The notes under the pieces were generated by a model, which made no database searches, was not told where the DNA came from, and was given only the letters and a program-made list of their open reading frames with translations. The position numbers and the translations under genes are program-made. A stretch of 64,000 bases of DNA, from assembly GCA_017591395.1 (NCBI GenBank), contig WEDG01000370.1, forward strand, positions 186,001 through 250,000, in the 5' to 3' direction. Source of the DNA: Schistocephalus solidus (Eukaryota; Platyhelminthes; Cestoda; Diphyllobothriidea; Diphyllobothriidae). Below, piece after piece: positions 23,339 to 34,344 of this stretch (positions are counted from its first letter, which is position 1; each line of letters opens with the position of its first letter).

Positions 23339-24704
23339 GTGTCCAGCTGCCTATGAACTGAGCTTTTTTCACCTTGTACGTCACCGGTTATGCTTGCTGA
23401 ACACAAGCTGGGTTCGAAAAATGAGATGAGCAGTAGGTATGGCAATGCAAAACTGACGTTAACGAAAAAATTATTTCATGAATTGTATTTTTAAAAATAC
23501 AAAAATACGGCCCACATAAGCAAAATGACAATTATGTTGATATAAGTGATGTTGGTTAACGCATAACTATAATCCTTGAAACCTACCGCCCCCCCCCCCC
23601 CTCTCCCCCACGACTGGCATGCATACACTAATGGTGACGTATTTCCTTTAGGTGTGGATTCACTTTTCATCGGGCTGCAGCCCATTTCCTTCCATTATGG
23701 AAATAAAGCTGAATATGTCCGGCGTTAACTCCATCCGCATCGTATACAATGTGGATGGCCTTTGAGGGTGCCAGCAATGTCATCGCTAATAGACGCAGGC
23801 ATCGGGAAAGGCTAGTAATATGCCAAAATTAACTTATAAATAAATAAAACATTATAAATCAGATTGAAATTACTATTAAAATGGGCAATATGACTGGAGA
23901 CTGTGATTTATGTTATGTCCTGGGTGCGTTTCACACGAGTTGGCAAGGCTTTACGGACGGGCATCAGCTTGGCGTGAATAAGGCAACATAATATAGGCAC
24001 AAACACGCCGGCATACTGTTGGCATAAAAACTTCGACACCCTAGTATCAATTTACAGGCATCAAGACGCCTGCGCCAAAGCCCCAAATAACTGAGCATTT
24101 TTAATGGGTATTGGCTACGGCGACAGCCCGACCCCCATCGCCCGTGCGAGTGGACTACACGTACGCCGGAAAGGACCCCTGCCCTCAACTATAAGAGAAT
24201 GCACAGTCAAAATCCGAGCTTCATGATGAAAAATCCTTTCTAGTTGAGACGCTTACAGTGAGCTTAAGATAGTGATCTCAACCAATCATACTTTAGAATG
24301 GACTTCGATACCAAACTGTAGTTTCCGCCCGAGATTCAGCACACTAAATCAAGAACGACACATTCTGGAACTTACTCTGTTTTGTGAAATTTGCACTACA
24401 TAAACACAGTTCACTTTTTACATACAAACAGAAGTGAAATCACCATGTGGGGTTGCTGACTCAACATATGTGCAATCAACCACCGCATGGGCACCTCCGT
24501 ATCATCGAAAATAAGCAAATGACACAACGTTGAGAAAAGGTATTCAATAAGCATGCACGTTGCTTAAATAGACTTTGTAAAAGCTGATAACTTTTCACTG
24601 TAAATTCGTGCACTATGTTCTGGAGTTTGGACCCCAATGGGCGATGAAAGACTGGTAATAATCCGTATTCCAAAGGGCTTGTCCATCGCAGGCCACGAGA
24701 TTTG
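23339..24704. other. spacer upstream of the neugrin gene
   Basis: No exon recognised. A C-rich run (about 13 C) sits near 23,589-23,601. Confidence 0.3.
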
Positions 24705-24710
24705 TTTATT
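24705..24710 (-). terminator. AATAAA overlapping a candidate stop codon
   Basis: Minus-strand GAAAATAAAC: the TAA at 24,706-24,708 lies inside AATAAA, the same arrangement as in the neugrin gene. Confidence 0.35.
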
Positions 24711-24806
24711 TTCCTTGTTCAACGGAACTGATTCTTGATAATACAACACGAATGAACAGGGAAAACGTTGAGGGAACCCATGGAAATTCAATGCGTGGTC
24801 CTGGCA
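24706..24806 (-). CDS. candidate terminal exon of an unrecognised gene
   Basis: Acceptor ttaagttcag precedes a 101-bp frame (2 bases plus 33 codons including TAA) that fits the phase left by the donor at 25,045. It encodes a hydrophobic, Ser-rich tail (FSLFIRVVLSRISSVEQGK). There is no domain. The alternative frame across the same bases is longer, so this reading is tentative. Confidence 0.3.
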
Positions 24807-25045
24807 CTGAACTTAAGTGCACTTCAGTGAACTATCTAGTTGTCATATACACCACAGCATTTGTTAAATATGCAAAGGAAGTTCATTGTCAAGTGAAAGC
24901 ATGACTTACTTTTACAAGGTCTTTTGTAACCATCCCTGTAAGGGCTTACCCTGAAACCCATCTTCAGAGACAGCATCAGATTAATGTTATTCATGCGCAA
25001 GGGGTCGCAGTATTAATGGGGTCCAATCGCTAGGCTGCCGCATAC

Positions 25046-25187
25046 CTATGAAAAGTAACTGCTCCTCTTCAGATAGGATCGTCACCTTCTGGAAGATAAT
25101 TGCTTGATTGCCGGTATTCGACTCGTTTTTCATTGCAGGCAGCTTTAAAACTACCCTTCCAGCACATTGCTCCGCCAGTAGAGGAGG
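25046..25187 (-). CDS. candidate exon of an unrecognised gene
   Basis: 142 bp between a pyrimidine-rich acceptor (ggcccctctcag) and a near-consensus donor (CATAG|GTATGC). It encodes 47 codons plus one base, including VVLKLPAMKN and TILSEEEQLLFI, which look like real protein. It would splice to 24,806 over a 239-bp intron. No family is recognised. It is on the same strand as the neugrin gene, 1.4 kb upstream. Confidence 0.35.
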
Positions 25188-26490
25188 CTGAGAGGGGCCA
25201 ATCACAATTGACTTTCAGGCCATTTGTAAAATATGGTTTGGCTTCTTGTAAAGACTGGAAGAGGTGTTAATTTTTAAATTTAAACCCATATAGGTAATAT
25301 TTATAAGATAAATACTGTTTAAGCCTAATTAAAGGGTACTTTGATGAACTGATTTTGGATGGGTTGTTTAAGTCAGCCATTTAGACGCCATTTGTCTACT
25401 ACGAGCTTGCTGGCCTGCCGTGTTACTTGTACGACTGACCTGTTGTTCTCAAAGCTGCTGATTCTAAGGTAGGTAATCCAGAGGTCTGGAGATGTTTATA
25501 AGATAATTAGCCACCTTTTGCCTTTTAAATTTCATTTCTAGTTACGTATGCTCTAGTTAAATGTAAAATATTAATGGTTAATTTGGTAGCTTACTAAATC
25601 TTATATATGCCCTCATATCATTTATATATTGTGTTCTGTTGTCCGTTCACAGTAACCATGAGGCGTACATATTACGGAATAAAGAGGTGCGCTGTGCATA
25701 AGCGGGTATTGCGGGCTATGCATGTGTATCATGCTGCTAGCGAAAATGCACATGATCCATTGCCATCTTCGTCGTTAGCGTCACACCCCTCACCGGAACG
25801 CGAACAAGGGAAAGACGACAACTATGCCTTCTGCAGGCAAGGTTGGATATGCACGAGTTCTCATTCTCCATCAGATTGGTCAAATACTATAATGGCCTTC
25901 CTGTAGGTGCTGTGATACCATCACCCTGCTAGAACCAGCCTCACCTTGCCCCATCTAGCCTTAAAGAAGTGGCGGGGTTGGGCGGGGTTAGATGGGCTCT
26001 ATGTGGGGCTCTGCGGGCTATGGCGGAAAATGCAGGATGTCAGCCCCAAATGGCCACGCCCCTGGAAAACAGTTTCACATGGAAACACATGTTCTCGCGT
26101 TTTTGAAAGCCTTTCTCATTGATAATGCATCCCTCGGAGGCAGAGTACTGTAGTAACCTTAAATACGGTACAGCAAATCCCGTAAATGTTGAACACCAGG
26201 TGACTACGCCAACGTTGAAATATCTGACATTAAGAATGCTTTCACAAATTCCTGCAGTCTTACGTAATTTAGAGCATATGGTATATTCAGGAAATCTTAA
26301 TTTCCCGAAGGCTGCACACCACTAGGGGATGCAAGTTCACCTATCTATATGGGGCAAAGCGGAGCTGATGCAATCATGGAAAATTACCAACATACTTTTA
26401 ATAAATGTATAGAGAAATGATGACGTAACAGCATAAAATTATAGACCTAAATCACCTGTTAGTATGACTTGAAAAATTATTGCAGGGGGA
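25188..26490. other. spacer, possibly including the decayed 5' end of the next LINE
   Basis: Short frames at 25,607-25,906 and 26,119-26,325 (plus) have no domain. The second may be an ORF1 remnant of the CR1-like element that follows, but I cannot support this. Confidence 0.25.
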
Positions 26491-26696
26491 AAAATGGCTC
26501 CAAATAAAGGACGGGGAGATAAAAGTGATAAAGAGGTCTTTCTTATGGCAGACCCCGTACATAATCAAGGTGGATTCTCGCCGAGACGGAGGACACTAAA
26601 TACGATGTACCCAACTGTACAGAGCTTGAATAATAAAAAAAGAAGGCGCTCCAGAACTCGGATGACGACCACTCATCAGAACTCAACGTCGGCGGG

Positions 26697-27830
26697 ATGG
26701 ACACCAGTTCATCTCGGAAAGCAATGACAGACTCTAGTATTCAATCGCGCGAAATTCGCAAAAGTCTATATGGAGGAGTTACCCAGTCTAAATTGAGATG
26801 TTTGTATACCAATGCTCAGAGTCTCCTATCGAAAGTAGATGAACTCAAAGCATTAGTATCAGACCGAACCCCCAATATCGTTGCCATTACGGAAACGTGG
26901 CTCAAAGCCGAAATCTCGGATAGCGAGGTTTCAATTGATGGATACCAACTTTTTTGAAAAGACAGAGAAAATAGAAAGGGAGGAGGAGTGGCCGTATATG
27001 TTAGGACAGGAATCTCGGCAGTCGAACGAACACACTCCATTTTCCCTGAATATGAATTTCTCTGGATAAAGATAAAAAAGGATTGTTCACAGAACCTACA
27101 ATTTTTGACGATCTACAGACCACCGAACATTCCAAGTGCAGCTGATGAGTCCCTCCTACATTTGCTCAAGGTAGAAGCAAGCCACCAGGAGGTGCTAATT
27201 GCTGGCGATTTCAATGCACCTATAGTAGACTGGGTTAATCTGACAGTTGATGGTGCACCAACTTCCTTCGGCCACAAGCTAATGGATCTCACTCTCGACC
27301 AACCTCTGGTACAGAAGGTTCACATACAAACAAGATTTAGAGAGAACCAGAGAGCAAATTGCCTGGACCTTGTATTTACGAAGGACTTCTCTAGCATTGA
27401 TGAAGTGTATTCTATTGCACCCCTCGGTAAGAGTGACCATAGTACGCTGATGTGGGATTACTCACTTTATTCTCAGCGCCAGAATGGAACGGAATGCAAG
27501 CGAAATATATGGAAGGCTGATTTTAACGCGATGAGGAAAGAACTGATGTCTATGAGATGGGATTGTTTGCTTAAAGGGAATCCGGAGGATGACTGGCGGT
27601 CCTTTAAGACAGTCTCACTCGATCTGATTGAACGCTTTTGTCCCGTGAAGGTGGAAAAAAAGAATAGTCGCCCCGCCTGGTTAACAAGAGAACTTAACAG
27701 GCAGCTAAAGAAGAAGAATAAAAAATGGAAGGTATTCAGGCAAACAGGGTCAGCAGAGCATCTCAAAGAATTTCGTCATCAAAGAAACGTTGTGAAAAAA
27801 ATGATACGTCAGGCAAGGGAAGAACTTTGA
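26697..27830 (+). pseudogene. LINE-A APE-type endonuclease region
   Basis: The frame encodes an endonuclease/exonuclease/phosphatase domain that nicks target DNA: LRCLYTNAQSLLSKVDEL, VAITETWLKAEISD, KGGGVAVYVR, FLTIYRPPN, LIAGDFNAP and SDHSTLMWDY appear in the family's usual order. A single TGA at 26,955-26,957 interrupts it; the same frame continues on both sides. A Lys/Arg-rich linker follows and the frame is lost at 27,830. Confidence 0.85.
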
Positions 27831-27930
27831 ATCAAGAATTATTCAACAGGCTGAATATAAACCAAAAACTTTTATTCCATTATATCAATAGCCGACTAAA
27901 AAAACAAGGACCCAGTAGCAGTACTCATGG

Positions 27931-29664
27931 ATGGGAATGGTGTTGAAGTCGTTGAAAAATTGCGACAAAGCCGAGTACTTAGGTCGGTTTTTTGCCTCGG
28001 TTTTCACTAGAGAACCGGAACTTCAGCTTGACCACGTCAACAGTGCTGTTATAGACGCCCGTCCAGTGCTTGAATATATAATCTTCCAGGAACCTCTCGT
28101 GGAACTAGAACTGCGAAATCTGAAAGAAGCGAAGTCATCTGGTCCAGACGATATACCGGCCAAGTTCTTGAAAGAACTGGCCAGCGAACTGTCCAAACCA
28201 CTAGCGCATATATTTAATTCGTCATTTGAATCAGGGAAACTGCCATCCGAATGGAAGGCAGCAAATATATACCCCATATACAAGAGTGGTGCTCGATCTA
28301 ATGTCAACAATTATCGGCCTGTCAGCCTAACCTCCATTTGCTGTAAAATAATGGAATCAATAATCAAGAAGACAACCATGAAGTTCCTTGAGGAAAACCA
28401 ATTACTCTCAGATCTCCAGCATGGCTTCAGACAGAATCGCTCCTGTCTTTCTAGTTTATTACTCTCAACAGAGCAGTGGACTCGTGCACTGGACGAAAAT
28501 GGTAGGGTTGACGTCATATACACTGATTTCAAGAAGGCGTTTGACAGTGTCCCACACAAACGTCTCATCTACAAATTATCTGAAATCGGCATAAGAGGAA
28601 TGTTGCTGACATGGATCGCAGACTTTCTTACAGATAGATTGCAAACTGTGTGCGTCGATACCTCGAAGTCAACACCTACTCCGGTTCTAAGTGGTGTCCC
28701 CCAAGGCTCGGTATTAGGGCCGTTACTCTTCTTAGTGTACATCAACGACTGTGTAGACGACCTGGATTGCAGCGCCATCATGTTTGCAGATGATGTTAAA
28801 TTGTGGAGGGTCATCAGATCTGATTTCGATAGGCACGCACTTCAAGAGGATCTCAACCGTCTTAGCAACTGGTCTGCTCGTTGGCTCTTAAATTTTAACG
28901 TTGGTAAGTGTGTGGTCCTAAGACTGCGTACCAGAAGGACCAGTGAGGAGGATGATTCCTTCCAATACATTTTTAATGGGCAGCCCCTTTCAATTGTTGA
29001 GGAACAGAAGGACCTTGGTGTTCTAATACATGCCTCACTTAAACCATCTTCACAGTGTTTAAAGGCAGCAAAACGTGCTACACAGGCCTTATTTGCGCTC
29101 AGACGTGGGTTTGTGCAGATTGATAAGGAACTCTTCCGAAAAACCTACGGGGTATATGTTCGATCTCACTTGGAATATGCCATCCAGGCCTGGCGTCCCT
29201 GGTTTAAGACGGATTATCTACAGCTGGAACGAGTGCAGGCGAGGGCTACGAAGATGGTCAAGAATCTTAGTAATCTGCCTTACGAAGCCAGACTGGTTGA
29301 ACTTGATTTGTTTCCTCTAAATTACAGGCAACTACGCGGTGACCTCATCCAAACCTACCGGATTGTCAGAGGCCGCAATTGTGCCCTATAATTTGCTGAA
29401 TTCTTCGAATTGGCTGGGACGGAACATCTGCGGGGTCATCCCTTTAAACTGCAGAGGAAGTTTGTCCACATGGAAGTCCGTCGGAACGCCTTTTCGCAGA
29501 GGGTCGTTGGAGCATGGAACGGACTCCCTGAGGATGTTGTCCTTTCAGAAACTGTTGATGCATTTAAATTCAAACTAGATACTCATTTTCTGAGAAACTA
29601 TTGTCAATATAATGAAGATTGTGTAAACAGTGGCAGGTTGCGCCTGGCCCACACATATCGATGA
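27931..29664 (+). pseudogene. LINE-A reverse transcriptase and C-terminal region
   Basis: RT motifs in order: SGPDDIPAKFLKELA, NYRPVSLTSICCKIMES, QHGFRQNRSCLSSLL, YTDFKKAFDSVPHKRL, LSGVPQGSVLGPLLFL, the intact catalytic box FADDVKLW, and a thumb with SRWLLNF-like and KDLGVLI words. A TAA at 29,389-29,391 interrupts; the same frame resumes through RRNAFSQRVVGAWNGLPEDV to 29,664. The N-terminal RT linker lies in a third frame at 27,830-27,946. Typical of CR1. Confidence 0.9.
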
Positions 29665-29837
29665 CCCTACATTTTCATTTGTCAGATATATCACTGTTAT
29701 CATTAATACTATTGACATTTTTGCATATGAATAGGGAGCTCAAGGGCGAAAGCCTACTTCCCTCAATAAAGTGACTTGAAGTGACTTAAAGTGACTTAAA
29801 TAACATAAATATTTCCATAAATACCTACATGCCCTTC

Positions 29838-29932
29838 ATTTGTTCTTCTTTTTTCTTCTTCTTTTTTCTTCTTCTTTTTTCTTCTTCCCTCTTCTTTTCC
29901 TCTTTTTTGACTTTCTTCTTCTCATATCCATA
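29838..29932 (+). repeat. polypyrimidine (TTC/T)n tract
   Basis: A strand-asymmetric pyrimidine tract made of ttcttctttttt-like units, between the LINE-A tail and its second truncated copy. Purine-rich on the other strand. Confidence 0.8.
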
Positions 29933-30083
29933 ACTTGACTTAGTAGACAGCATTTATCATTTTAGCAATTATTCAGCCTCCAGCATTACTTCAGCAAAAA
30001 TAAATAACATAATGAGCGCATACCCCAATAAGCCTGCACAGATTAGTCGTTTATAAAGCTAGATCAGACATAAACCAAAACCA

Positions 30084-30343
30084 GTTGTCCTTTCAGAAAC
30101 TGTTGATGCATTTAAATTCAAACTAGATACTCATTTTCTGAGAAACTATTGTCAATATAATGAAGATTGTGTAAACAGTGGCAGGTTGCGCCTGGCCCAC
30201 ACATATCGATGACCCTACATTTTCATTTGTCAGATATAACACTGTAAACATTTATACTATTGACATTTTTGCATATGAATAAGGGAGCTCAAGGGCGAAA
30301 GCCCTACTTCCCTCAATAAAGTGACTTAAGTGACTTAAATAAA
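30084..30343 (+). mobile_element. 5'-truncated LINE-A tail copy
   Basis: Nearly identical to the last ~265 bp of LINE-A, beginning at the same word as 29,536 (gttgtcctttcagaaactg) and ending in agtgacttaagtgacttaaa. Few substitutions separate the two, so the second copy is young relative to its neighbours. Confidence 0.9.
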
Positions 30344-30728
30344 ATATAATGACCATTTAATAGCATTGGACGTTTCTTGCCATTGAACGTTTCGTGCCCC
30401 TAATTCTTTTCCAACTTTTTTTAGAGATCAGTAAAATTAAGTCTACTTAATCGGCTGAACCACACACCGTAACGATGGGCTCGCATGTGATTGGATTTGA
30501 TCTCAAAGTCATGTCAACCGCAGCCAATTCTACCCCTGTTGAGTGGACACTCGAAAGTCCATAACCGGTAGATTATTCTCGACCCAAAAATTCGTATCAT
30601 TAAATATTAATCTCTTTACTGTAAGGCAGTTTTATTTCTATTTTGTATTAATGTAAAACTTAAAGACAGTTTTTTACTTAAAATGAAATCCCCCTCTCGC
30701 ATACTACTGCCAAAACAAATCTAAAAGT

Positions 30729-30812
30729 GAAGCATTTTCTCTCGGGTATGAATTTAAAGCAGGCGTAAACAGCAGGATTTATTGGTACCAAGAAATTTCG
30801 CGACGGCTTATC
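30729..30812 (-). repeat. inverted end fragment of the Penelope-like element
   Basis: Reverse complement of 31,313-31,396 with very few differences. It abuts a direct copy of the element's 3' region. Confidence 0.9.
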
Positions 30813-31291
30813 TTCTGCAACCCGTCTTGGTTGTGAATTCACGTGCCCTTGTGGATGGAAGTACATTGGGTGAACGCAAAGGCAATTAGCAACCAGAGCC
30901 GCGGAACATTTAACCTAATTGGTTGTTTAAACAAGAAAATAAAGTACCACGTTAATCGATTACTAAACATATTCTAGACAGTGGTCATTATGTAGACCTC
31001 AAAACAGCTTCCGAGTACTTGTTCGGGCACGAACAATTTGGACATTGTGCTATTTGGAAGCAGCGTATATACGTAGGGAGAAACCTAATCTTTGTAAGCA
31101 ACTAGACCACGTGATCAATCTACAATTGCCCTGGTGATTTTCACCCTAGATGCTTCATGGTTTTAGTCGTATAAGTTTCTCCCTCACATTTTCTTTCCTG
31201 AAGTTATTTACGTTGTCCATTGGACCTTGCTGGTTTGTATTGATTTTCTTTTAATTCAAACTGCTGTCCATTTTCATTCGTTACTTGTGTT

Positions 31292-32205
31292 ATGCAAAGA
31301 CGGATTGCAGTTGATAAGCCGTCGCGAAATTTCTTGGTACCAATAAATCCTGCTGTTTACGCCTGCTTTAAATTCATACCCGGGAGAAAATGCTTCAAAT
31401 TTCTCAAACAGCACCTCCCACCAGATATAATTAAGTCTTCGGATAGACTTTTACAATTAAAATGCCAAATAACGAAGGAAAATACACGGATTGAATTTCT
31501 TCAGATTTGCATAAATAGCAAGGAGTATCCAGTGGATTTCTACAAGATCCTCCGTAGGGGCAAATTACGACCAACGATAAAAAATCTGGACCGCCTTACA
31601 CAATCAAAAATTGAAGGCTCAGTTGAGACCGTTTCACTCATCAAATTTCGCCTGGATCAGACAAAACATGTCCTTGACAAGATAAGTCTCTACTGTTGGT
31701 TAATGTTCATGAAACATACTTGCATACTTGCTCTAAACTAAGTAAGTCCTTATGCAAGAGGCCTACGGACGAAAATTTTCCTCTGAACATTGATGAGGTT
31801 ATTCTCAATCTATCAGACATGAAACTCAATAAGCTACAATCAGAAGCTTTATGACTAGGACTCGACTTTTGTGTGCCGAACAGGAGAATAAACCCAGTTG
31901 AAATTGAGGCCCAGTTTGAAGAATTGAATTGTCAACTAGCTAACCTAGTACCCAGATCCATTGACGAAGGTGGCTGGCTGAAAGCAAAATTTGTGGACAT
32001 TGCTCATCAGTACCGTAAAGCGCCTATAACACAACTGACACCTCTAACCAAAGAACATTTGGCTGCCCTTTCCGCACTGAAACATCCTGAACAAATAATA
32101 ATCTCCAAGCCTGACAAAGGCCACGGAGTTATTATCCTTAACCGGAAGGACTATGTGAGAAAAATGGAATCTATTTTAAATGACCAAAGTAAAAATTTTG
32201 CCTAG
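31292..32205 (+). pseudogene. Penelope-like element, N-terminal region
   Basis: Two frames. The first (31,292-31,741) starts inside the pseudo-LTR and is Lys/Ile-rich. The second (to 32,205) carries words common at the start of Penelope proteins: NKLQSEAL, LGLDFCVPNRRINP and, near the end, IISKPDKGHGVIILNRKDY, the conserved entry motif of the RT domain. A TGA near 31,852 and the frame change break it. Confidence 0.8.
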
Positions 32206-32234
32206 AGACATCAGGGAAAGATGAAACTAAAGCA

Positions 32235-32764
32235 ATGGGGAAATCAGTTTGGAAAATGGTTAAACAGTTGCTGGACAAAAACCTGATTGATACTAATACC
32301 ACGCTCTCTCTAAAACCAAAAGGTACATATATCCCCAGACTATATGGATTACCCAAAAGACATAAGAAGGATATACCTCTACGGCCACTTCTCTCAATGT
32401 CTAATGCACCTCAACATAGACTAAATAAATGGCTTGTAAGGGAGCTACAACCAATTCGAAAACTGTTTTCCACTTATACCACAAAAGACATTTTCATTTT
32501 ATTGAAGAAATTAAGCGCTTAAACATCGCCGGTAAGTGTATGATTTCATTGGACGTGGAATCTTTATTTACAAATGTACCATTGGATGAAACAATAGATG
32601 TGATATGCGCCCATGCGGCCAAAACCCGTCTGACGCCCGAAGTACTACGTGAATTGTTGACACTTTGCACCAAAAATGTTCAACTGCTGTTTAATGGGCA
32701 AATCTATAGACAATGGGAAGTCCACTCGGACCAACCTTCGCCGATGTTTTTATGGGTCACTTAG
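32235..32764 (+). pseudogene. Penelope-like element, RT fingers and palm
   Basis: Frames shift at about 32,480 and 32,715. Motifs: PRLYGLPKRHKK with PLRPLLSM (fingers), SLDVESLFTNVPLDETID (RT motif A, first catalytic Asp) and LLFNGQIYRQ. The order matches Penelope RTs. Confidence 0.85.
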
Positions 32765-33726
32765 AAGAAAAAGTGTCCTCCAAATTGAAGATGACGAGAT
32801 TATACAGAAGATACGTAGATGATATATTTGCGATTGTTGATCACAAGAAAGACGCCGTAGACCTTCTTTCTTCCATGAATACATTGCATCAAAAGATAAA
32901 ATTTTTAATGAACATGGAACAGAACAACACGCTCCCTTTCCTAGACGTCCTCATGTTCAGAGAGGATGATGGCTCAATAAGGCGCTCTGTCTTCCACAAA
33001 AAAACTTGGAAAGGGCATTACTTGAACTTTAAAAGCTTTGTACCAGTACAATGGGAACGAAATTTGGTACATACGCTTTTTCAAAGGGCGAGAAATATTT
33101 GTTTTAGTGAAACTCTAGATACAGAAATTGTCTGCATCAAATCAGCCTTACTTAACTGTGGATATCCTGCACGTTCCATTCAAAAATATAGCAACACCTT
33201 ACGACCAAAAGTGGTGGAACAGTCCGTTCCAAAAAAGCCCGTAAGCATATACTTACCCTTTAAGGGTGACAATATTTCTAATACTATCGAGCGACGATTA
33301 TGCTGCACCATAGGAAAAACATACAATGCAGCTCAGCTCTTCTTTATCAATCGTACTAGAAGCCTGCCAATCAACCATCCAAAGGATGCCTTGCCGTTGC
33401 ACGCCACCCCAAATTGTGTTTATGAATTCGCGTGCACTTGTGGATGCAGGTACATTGGGCGAACGCAAAGGCAATTAGCAACCAGAGCCGCGGAACATTT
33501 ACCTAATTGGTTGTTTAAACAAGAAAATAAAGTACCACGTTCTTCGATTACTTAACATATACTAGACAGTGGTCATTATGTAGACGTCAAAACAGCTTTC
33601 CGAGTACTTGATCGGGCACGAACAACTCGGACATTGCGCTACTTGGAAGCAGCGTATATACGTAGGGAGAAACCTAATCTTTGTAAGCAACTAAACCACG
33701 TGATCAATCTACAATTGCCCTGGTGA
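32713..33726 (+). pseudogene. Penelope-like element, RT catalytic box to GIY-YIG endonuclease
   Basis: Begins with MGSPLGPTFADVFMG, then the intact catalytic box YRRYVDDIFAI and the thumb. The endonuclease part reads CVYEFACTCGCRYIGRTQRQ followed by TRAAEH: the GIY-YIG core in its Penelope form, with a Cys cluster. A single TAA at 33,553-33,555 interrupts; the same frame continues with HILDSGHYVDVK and ends in LQLPW-stop at 33,726, the usual C-terminus. Confidence 0.9.
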
Positions 33727-33959
33727 TTTTCACCCTAGATGCTTCATGGTTTTAGTCGTATAAGTTTCTCCCTCACATTTTCTTTCCTGAAGTTATTTAC
33801 GTTGTCCATTGGACCTTGCTGGTTTGTATTGATTTTCTTTTAATTCAAACTGCTGTCCATTTTCATTCGTTACTTGTGTTATGCAAAGACGGATTGCAGT
33901 TGATAAGCCGTCGCGAAATTTCTTGGTACCAATAAATCCTGCTGTTTACGCCTGCTTTA

Positions 33960-34342
33960 TAATCTAAAGTGTTTGCAAAAATGAGGAGTTTGTTTTAGCT
34001 TTTCTCATGTTTTCTAAGGAGACTGACAGTGCCCAAGGGGTGCTATAGCAAAACTTCTTTATATTCGTATGTCCTGCACAGAACCCATTATTGCATATAT
34101 TACGATTAAAACCAGTTTATAAGAAAATATTATTTGCGGGATGACAGAGAAGCAACAATGAAAGTTCCTTACACCGCAGCTGTGAGTCTTACCCGAACAG
34201 TTGGAGTAGGGGTTATGCGGGCCGGGCCTCTAGGACAGCATGCAGTTCAACTGATAAAAATCGCAAAAATTTAAAAATTCAATATCCGCTGCATTTTGTT
34301 TTAATTAATCAAAGTTTCTGCATTGCTGACCTTGAAGTTGAC
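33960..34342. other. spacer between retroelements
   Basis: A/T-rich, with no coding or repeat signal recognised. Confidence 0.4.
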
Positions 34343-34344
34343 TG

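Larger units (their letters stand above)
26494..29803 (+). mobile_element. CR1-like non-LTR retrotransposon (LINE-A), near full length, inactivated
   Basis: Order: a short basic segment (26,494-26,727), APE-type endonuclease, reverse transcriptase, C-terminal domain, then a 3' UTR ending in GAAA-looped hairpins and a tail of AGTGACTTA-like units (29,769-29,800). Coding is broken by two in-frame stops and two frame changes. The 5' boundary is uncertain. CR1 elements are copied by target-primed reverse transcription and usually end in short tandem repeats and not poly(A), as here. Confidence 0.85.
30813..33959 (+). mobile_element. Penelope-like element with pseudo-LTRs
   Basis: A Penelope-like retroelement: N-terminal region, RT related to telomerase RT, and a C-terminal GIY-YIG endonuclease. 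The ~540-bp segment 30,831-31,370 repeats at 33,420-33,959 (offset 2,589), forming the direct pseudo-LTRs that arise from tandem copies. The left copy starts inside the endonuclease region and leads straight into the longer copy. The ORF is broken by several frameshifts and at least two stops, so this copy is inactive. Confidence 0.9.

Noticed and set aside
25607..25906. 99-codon plus-strand frame
   Set aside because: No recognisable domain, no splice or promoter context, and no repeat match.
30831..33959. Ordinary LTR retrotransposon with ~540-bp LTRs
   Set aside because: The encoded RT and GIY-YIG endonuclease are of Penelope type, and the left repeat contains coding sequence of the endonuclease, so these are pseudo-LTRs.
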